Below, one piece after another: positions 12,301-20,100 of a stretch of 64,000 nucleotides of DNA (positions are counted from its first letter, which is position 1; each line of letters opens with the position of its first letter). Source of the DNA: Atriophallophorus winterbourni (taxonomy: Eukaryota > Platyhelminthes > Trematoda > Plagiorchiida > Microphallidae); contig JACCGJ010000688.1 of the NCBI GenBank assembly GCA_013407085.1, positions 107,110 to 171,109 of the forward strand, written 5' to 3'. The translations under genes and the position numbers were made by a program. A model generated the notes under the pieces. It saw nothing but the letters and a program-made list of their open reading frames with translations, did not search any database and was not told the DNA's origin.

Positions 12301-15300
12301 GGTCGATGACCTCAGTCTGGACTGTGTGGAACAGTTCACCTATCTTGGTAGCTGCATCACGGCGGGAGGAGGGCTGGAAAGTGAGATCGGCTCTCGCATT
12401 GCGAGAGCTCGCTTCGCGTTCACTAGTCTAGGTCATCTCTGGAAGCGGTCTGACGTGAGTTTGAGACTCAAGGGGAGAGTTTACCTGGCCTCAGTCAGGT
12501 CGGTCTTGCTTTACGGGTGCGAGAGCTGGGCAGTACGCGCAGAGGAGCTCCGGCGCTTGGAGGTGTTTGAACATCGATGTTTACGGAGGCTTGCACGAGT
12601 GTGGTGGCAACACCGCACTAGCAACGTTGAAGTGAGGCACCGTGTTCTAGGTGGGGACAGCCTGATGCTACGAGACCTAATCGACCGTTCCCGTCTCCGC
12701 TGGCTAGGGCATGTCTTGAGAATGAAGCCTGAGCGCCTACCATCCCGCGCGCTGCGTGTGTCGGTTGGCCCAGGCTGGCGGCGGTGTTCAGGTGGACAAC
12801 CGCTGACCTGGAAGAAGGCCTTAAAACGCTTGACGTCGGGTTTAGCTCGGGTCGGACGAACGCGGCTTCCTGGGTGGGGTCCAAGGGATAGTGAGTGTCT
12901 GTGGCTTGACACGCTGTCGACGATGGCTGAGAACCGGCAACAGTGGAGAGAGTGCATTCTATTTTGTGTTCCCCCCTCAAATTTGTAAAAAAAATCAAAA
13001 AAATCAAAAAATCGACATGTGGAACAATGGACAAAAAATTCCCCTCATATTGTACCTTTTTTTCTTTCTTTTTCTCGTGCATTGCCGGGTGGCACTTTTT
13101 CATTTTTAAATGATTGTGTAAATATATATATATATAGATCATTGAGAAGAAAAGTGTTGTTTCAGGATGTTTCAAGAATATGTTCATAAGGAATAGAGCT
13201 CGCAGGTGAAACGGTTCTAATGCAACGTTTGAGTAACACAAAGTCTTTGAAAGAAGTGTGGGAAAAATAGCAGGTGAACATAAACGATTTACCCCCCCCT
13301 CATATCTTCTAAAATGGTCCTGTTCGTGGATGATATGAAAATTTGGACGCCGATTAGTTTTGCAGAGGATTGTGAGAAACTACAAATGGATTTGGACAGC
13401 GTGTCGAATTAGGCGGCCATGAATGACATGTCATTCAACATACAGAAATGTAAGATGCTCCATCCTGGCAAGAATGTTCCTTGGACATATCGATTGGGAA
13501 CTGAAAACCTAGCATGGAGCTAGTTAGAAAAAGATCTTAGAGTGTGGATTAGCGGTAACCGGAAGAGCACAGTGCACTGCCATAATATATATCGACGGGC
13601 CAACAGATTGTTAGGTATCGTTCGAAGAATATTTAGAAGATTCTCTCTGGTAACGTTACTAAGGATAATGAATGCCTATCTTCGCCCTACGATGGAGTAT
13701 GCGGTAGAGGTCTGGGCTCCTTGGCTGCGCAAAGATATTGCTCTTTTCGATAAAATCTATCATAGAGCAACAAAGTTAGTGATGGGTCTTCGCAATGTTC
13801 CGTATACCGAAAGACTGCGACGTCTGGGTCTATGTGACTTTACCCAAAGGAGGATACGACGCGTTATTATTCTGACCAATAGAATTGTGTCTACCGAAGG
13901 ATATCCACTAAAACACTTGTTTTATGTATGTGATGGAAAAGTGACACGCGGACACACCTTATCCCTTTATGTTCCAAGTTCCCGTATTGATTGTCGGCGC
14001 CATTTTTCGCCGTACGAGCTATATTTCTTTGTAATTCCCTTCCCCAACATGTGGTAGACTCTCCTTGCCTAGCGACTTTTAAAGCGAAATCGGGCTTGCA
14101 CTTGCAAACAAACATCATTCGTGAGCCTTACATTTGATATTCTCTATTGCTTTTATACTATTGTAATTTTCATGTTTTATTCATACCGTAATCCTGTGGT
14201 GCTGTAAAGTATTAACTTTTTAAACCATAAATCCTTGAAACAGTGCAGAATATGTGATAATATACAAGAGAAAATGATCTTATAAATTAGCTTAGACTGA
14301 ACGCCGAGAGAACGAAGACGAAAAGCACAAAAAGAACTTTAGTAAGTAAAATATTATGATAATGCGCCCTAGTAAGATTGTCGGATATGGTGACCCCTAG
14401 ATGCTTGACGTATTTTCCTCTAGTGCGAATTGCTTCGCGACGATAGCTATGTAGATTTGTGAACACAAGTTCAGTACATTTTTCTTCATCAAAGATAACT
14501 AAAATCTCTCAATTAATGATTGGATTATCTGCGAATGTTATGGTAATCTAGTAAAAACAGAAAGGATAGTTTTTGATATTTCGTCCGTAAATAATAGAAG
14601 TAGTACTTTAATGACAATTATTGTTCGCTTATTGCGCATCCCTCATCAGATCGATAATTTTTGGTCCAAAAACCAATAAGCTTATCATGTCCAAGAAAGG
14701 AGTTGTGTCGTGCCAATCACGAGATTTCGAACGAGATACAGAACACCGCCCTCCGGCAAAACACAAGTGCAGGAAGCGTCGAAAAGACCGACAAAGACGA
14801 GATTTGCGAACCCGTAATAATTCAAGGCTCACTGAACCTCATCTTGCTTTCTCCACCTGACGACGGCAAACAGCCAGAAACCGGTAATGGTGTGTAAGGG
14901 ATGGAGATGTGAGCACCACAATACATTGGCCGTAATAATTCAGTTTTCGGATTGATTGACTTCGAACGATTCAAGCGACAACATATTCGGAAGCATACGA
15001 CGATGAAGAAATTCAGTCGGAATCGAAAGAAATGTAATTCTTCATGGTCGGGCATTACGTGTTAAAGACTTGAAGCCTACCGGTTGGAACAGAATCGATT
15101 GACAAACAAGATCGGAGAGAGAAATGTTTCAGGAAGCCTCGCGGCTACCTGATTTGCCTATATAAGATGTGCGTGTGTGTTTTGCTATTTGTCTTGAGCG
15201 TAATAAACGCGTTGACAACTCGGCTTTCTCTTGTGTTGAGGGAATAGCGTTGACCTCAGGGAGGAATCAGGACGCAATGTTCAAGTAGCTGTGAAACTCG

Positions 15301-17095
15301 GGGGTACCGCAATCGATTTGAATCTGTTTGGGACCGATCGTGTATTGATAATGCCAAGAAATTTGAGTGCAATCGGTTAGAGCAATATTTGGGTAACGTT
15401 TCATTTCTGACACAGAAGCTTCGTCTGACCAAGGGTGATAGTCAGAACAGGGAACATGATTAAGTAGTTGTCAACCCCCCACCACTGATTTGACCTTACC
15501 GCTAAACAGCCTATAGTACGCCTACACTGTGTCACTTCTCGTAGGCATGACCAGGCTCAGTGGTTGATTTGTCTACTAGTGTGTATCCACATCAATCGAA
15601 TACAAGTGAACACGGTCAAGGTCAAGGTCAGTAGACACAGCGGCCAACATGAGTAAAAGTACATCAAAAACAAATCTAAGGTTAAGCTTTTATTGAAGAT
15701 TGCGGAGATTTCTGCTTTGGCAATTTCGACGGCCTCCGCATGTAGGCGTCTCAATATTTCCGCATTGTCTAGATCGACGCTGTGTCCCGTATCTAAAACG
15801 TGCTCCGCCAAAATGGAATCACGAATAAGGGATTGATATTCCCTCGCATCCCGGGGCTGTCTCCGGACAAGCTTTCGAAGTTCTTTGATTCTAGTGTGAA
15901 TTTCCATGGAAGTCTACCCTATGTAAACACCCGAACAATCCTTACAGTTGATTCTGCAGATGCTATTCGTAACGCTAGATTAAGGTGTCTTATCCTTGAG
16001 GCGCATCAGAGCCGAACAGATAGTTTTCCCTTTCTAATTAGTTACACGTATGGCCGCCTGGTTCAAGATTCTACGTATCGCTTTAGATGTGCATTTTCCA
16101 ACCGATATACAAACTGTATCTCGCCATTTTTCTCCGATTTTTCGGACGGATATTTTACCTTCATCAATTGGCGTTTTACAAAACTTTTTTGGATAACCTG
16201 TGTCAGAAGTGAAACGTTACCCAAAAACTGCTCTAACCGATTGCACTCAAATTTCTTCGCATAATGAATATACGATCAGTCCCAAACACTATCCAATCGA
16301 TTACGCACCCGCCGTTTAAACTTTCTCTACATCATAGCAATAGAAACTGCGACAAATACGTAGTTCGTTTCCGCATTGTAAAACTGTGGAGCAATTTACC
16401 TAATCATGTGGTACAATCTGAAACCGTAGACACTATTAAAAAATCACTCGATGCCCAAATGAACGAGCATGGCTTTGCGTTTGCTAAAAAGTTTAATTGC
16501 TAATTTTCTACCATCCGATCCGATGTATATTTTTATGGGTTTTGTAAAGCATAGCTATTTTGGCCGCGTTCTATCTAAGGTGAAATCTATGAAACACGTG
16601 TCCGTTTGCAATTAAACTTATTTAGCTCGCGAGCAGATGACTCAGTAGCGAATGCAACATTTCGTTATTGTGAAATCAACCGGCATACGCTATCACAAAC
16701 TTGATCACGGTACATGTTTCAATTAACCGGCCAAAGTCGTGATTTGAATCCATCGTGTGGTATAATTGGCACAACATTCACGTTTTTTTGAAATCACACG
16801 AAGAACAAATGGACATGCATGCGGTGAAACGCGTGACTTTAATCAAACCGGTTTCATGCTAATAAAATCAGTTTTAATTTGAATTATACTGGTGGAGAAA
16901 TGTTCGGCGTAGACGATATGACGGGCTGTCGTAAGGAAAGTCAAGCACAGCTGACGGCGCTCAGGGAATAAAATGTAAATTGCAAGATATCATTACTGAG
17001 TCGAATATTGATATGCGAATGAATAGATACAAGGATAAAAAGATAGGCGCATATATANNNNNNNNNNNNNNNNNNNNATATATTTATATATATAT

Positions 17096-17127
<32 letters not shown>

Positions 17128-20100
17128 TTTATATATATGCTCTAGTTTTTTAAGCTGTGGAGTTACCAGAATCTTATTTGAAATTCCAATTATCTGAAAT
17201 ACGGTAAATACGGTGTACTCTTTCAAACAAATTAATTGATGAACAACATTTTAGGAAACCGCGGGAATAAACCTACTTGTTCCGTCGTTTGTGTGGACAG
17301 TTGCGTAGATGGTGCACGTCGTGGGACGATTGGACGTTTGGTATCCCTGTTGGCCATCCCTGCTTCCGAATGGAATTCGGAAGAAGCGGATTGTTGATTT
17401 GATCCACTTCGAGGATCTTCAAGGATCTCGGCTCCACAAACCTGGTCGCAATGGTGAATATAAGTGACTTTCAGTATTGCATTAGTATTCCGACTACTGC
17501 ATGGCGATACAACACTCAAGGTTATAGAGGCAGCTATCACAATCGGCAATCAGGACCAAGCTAAGGATTCCAAAGCTCTCTGCATAAGGTGTCTTTTGTC
17601 AAAACCTTATTCTATTTCTTATCAAACTAACGTATAACACTTGTTGGTAGAATTTAAAAGCGCGCAAATGTGCCTCCACTAAAGGATGGTATTGATCACA
17701 CTTTATTGCTATTTAATAACCAAAAGTTATACCGCTAGTGAGATGATGAAAGACTATTTCCATGAAACAATTTTTCGTAGATTCGATTCTGCAGAGTTTC
17801 ATGAAAATACGGTAATAAAACCGAATAGGAAATTCCACTCAATGTTCATGAGAACCCATTGTACGAATACCGATATGTGAAAGTACAAATATATCACATA
17901 TTAATTTCGGATAAATATTATAAGTATTCTTTGAATTTGTTTTCGATTAGGCGATACAGTTGCTACCGTTGAGCAGCTCATTAGGTACTCGGGAGAGACA
18001 ACATCTCTCAGTGTTTGCTCTGAATAATGTGAAAGAGGGCTAATTCATTGAACTTAAAGGCGAAACAGGTCGGCTAAGAAAATGTTTTAGGAACTAATCT
18101 GTCTTTTCTCGTTTGTATCCAGAATCAGCTATTATTTGTCCAGCTTGGAAAAGTTAGTGAGATTGAAAAATTGGTGTTAAAAATACGGTTCTAAGTCACT
18201 TCACGTAAAGTGATGTGTTGCTCACATCCTCCGCACTTGCACACCACTACCGGTTTCTGGCTGTTTGCCGTCGTCTAGTGGAGACAGTAAGATTAGGTTC
18301 AGTGAGCCTTGTAAGTGCGGGGGATGTGAGCAACACATTACTTTGGACATCTATAAGCGCCTTGAGTGCTTGACCACGAATCACTATGTGATTCTGTGTT
18401 TAAACATCGTGGTTCGTTGTACGAACCCTATGTAGCAGTGGCATTCAAGTATAACTTTGTTTATCACTTCATGTAACTTTTAAACAGCACATTTTGTGAA
18501 ACGAAGTATTTTCCTGTACAAAGCGCTAGCAACACCAGCCTTTAAGATTTTGCACCACGTTGCCCATAAACCTGGGTCAATTGAATGATAGTTTGATGAA
18601 GGATGGATCATTCTTAACGGAAGCATAACAGTTCGGTGTAAGGCCGTGTAAAAGTTAATCTATTAAATTAAGGATGATCGATTTTGACATTAGATAGAAT
18701 AAAACGTGGTGTAAATGCGAAAAGAATTTTAAATATAGTCCAAACAACAACAAAAATTGCTAGACAGACACGAAATACCAGTTTCAATCGATTCAAGAAT
18801 TTATGTTTACGTGGCTGTTCAAAACGAAAGAAATAGCTTATCAAAGTGAAAAATTAATAAATGAGCATATCGAAATCACGACATAGAAAGGACTTTCTTG
18901 CGAGTATGCAAGGAATTAGATAATAGTGAAACTCTAGATTTCCATAATGAGCTTTCTAGCGAAATGACGTTTGCCTATCGCTGCCAGAGAATTCGTCAGT
19001 CTAGGTTATCATCAACATTCCCAGTCATTCAACAAATGGGCAACCATTTTGTGGTTACTGAGAAGTCAAGATGCAGCTTGAGAACATTCTTCATGAAATA
19101 ATGGGCGTTCACTCATTTTTGGAGATGAGTCAACCACGAGTAACGAGGATACGCGCCACCGAGATAATACGAAGACGAGTTGCAGCCTTGATACTTTAAC
19201 AAGCATCCATATTTTCTAAAAGGGCTGCTGTGTGAAATTTCCATGTTAATATACTACTCAATCAATATCGAATACACTCAATCAAGCTTGCTTGATCGAC
19301 CATTTTTGTCAAAATATATAATGCATCCATGGTCGACATCGACCAAAGGGGGTCAACAAGGTTATACTTGAATGCCACTGTTGCATAGGGTTCGTACAAC
19401 GAACTACGATGTTCAAACACAGAATCACATAGTGATTCGTGGTCAAGCACTCAAGGCGCTGATGGATGAACAAAGTGATGTGTTGCTCACATCAAAACTC
19501 ACTGAACCTAATCTTACAGTCTCCACCTGATGACAGCAAACAGCCAGAAACCGGTAGTAGAGTGTAATTTCGAGGAATGTGAACAACACATCACTTTGGG
19601 TCAACAAGAATTGTGAATCGTGCCATAAACAATGAGCTAATCAAAAGTGAGGTTAAACGATTTTTAAAAGTAGTATTTTCTAATAAATCAATCAACTCAC
19701 CTTCGTTTCCCAACCGGCTGGCGTTGCAATGTTGTTTAAATGCTTGATCACCGGAGGTGACGGCGGTGGCGGTACAACAAAAACGTCCGATTTAGCTCGA
19801 TTTGCAAAAGCTGAACATGAAAATAAAACCGTTATAAATTCGCTTTTATAAGCTCAGTTCAACGCAAAAATATAAGTTGAACCACTGAATTCGCCAAACT
19901 TTATTCAACCGATCGAATAAAATGAAGGCATTTTTTGTTTTGATTCCAATGGAAATAATTTTACATTGAACGGTCACCAAGAGAATTTGTGTTTTGTGTG
20001 CATGTTTAGCTTTAATCATTTGTGCGTCTCATCTCGGGTGACCAAGAAATGGATTGGGTATTTATACACTGGTGCACAATGTTGTGTGTGTGATTGTGTG

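Noticed and set aside
12511..12957. Minus-strand frames across the RTE ORF end
   Set aside because: Shadow of the GC-rich RTE coding frame with no family motif.
14641..14660. TCATCAG (CTGATGA on the minus strand) as another hammerhead
   Set aside because: No GAAA with pairing stems follows; only a possible 5' half of subfamily A is present.
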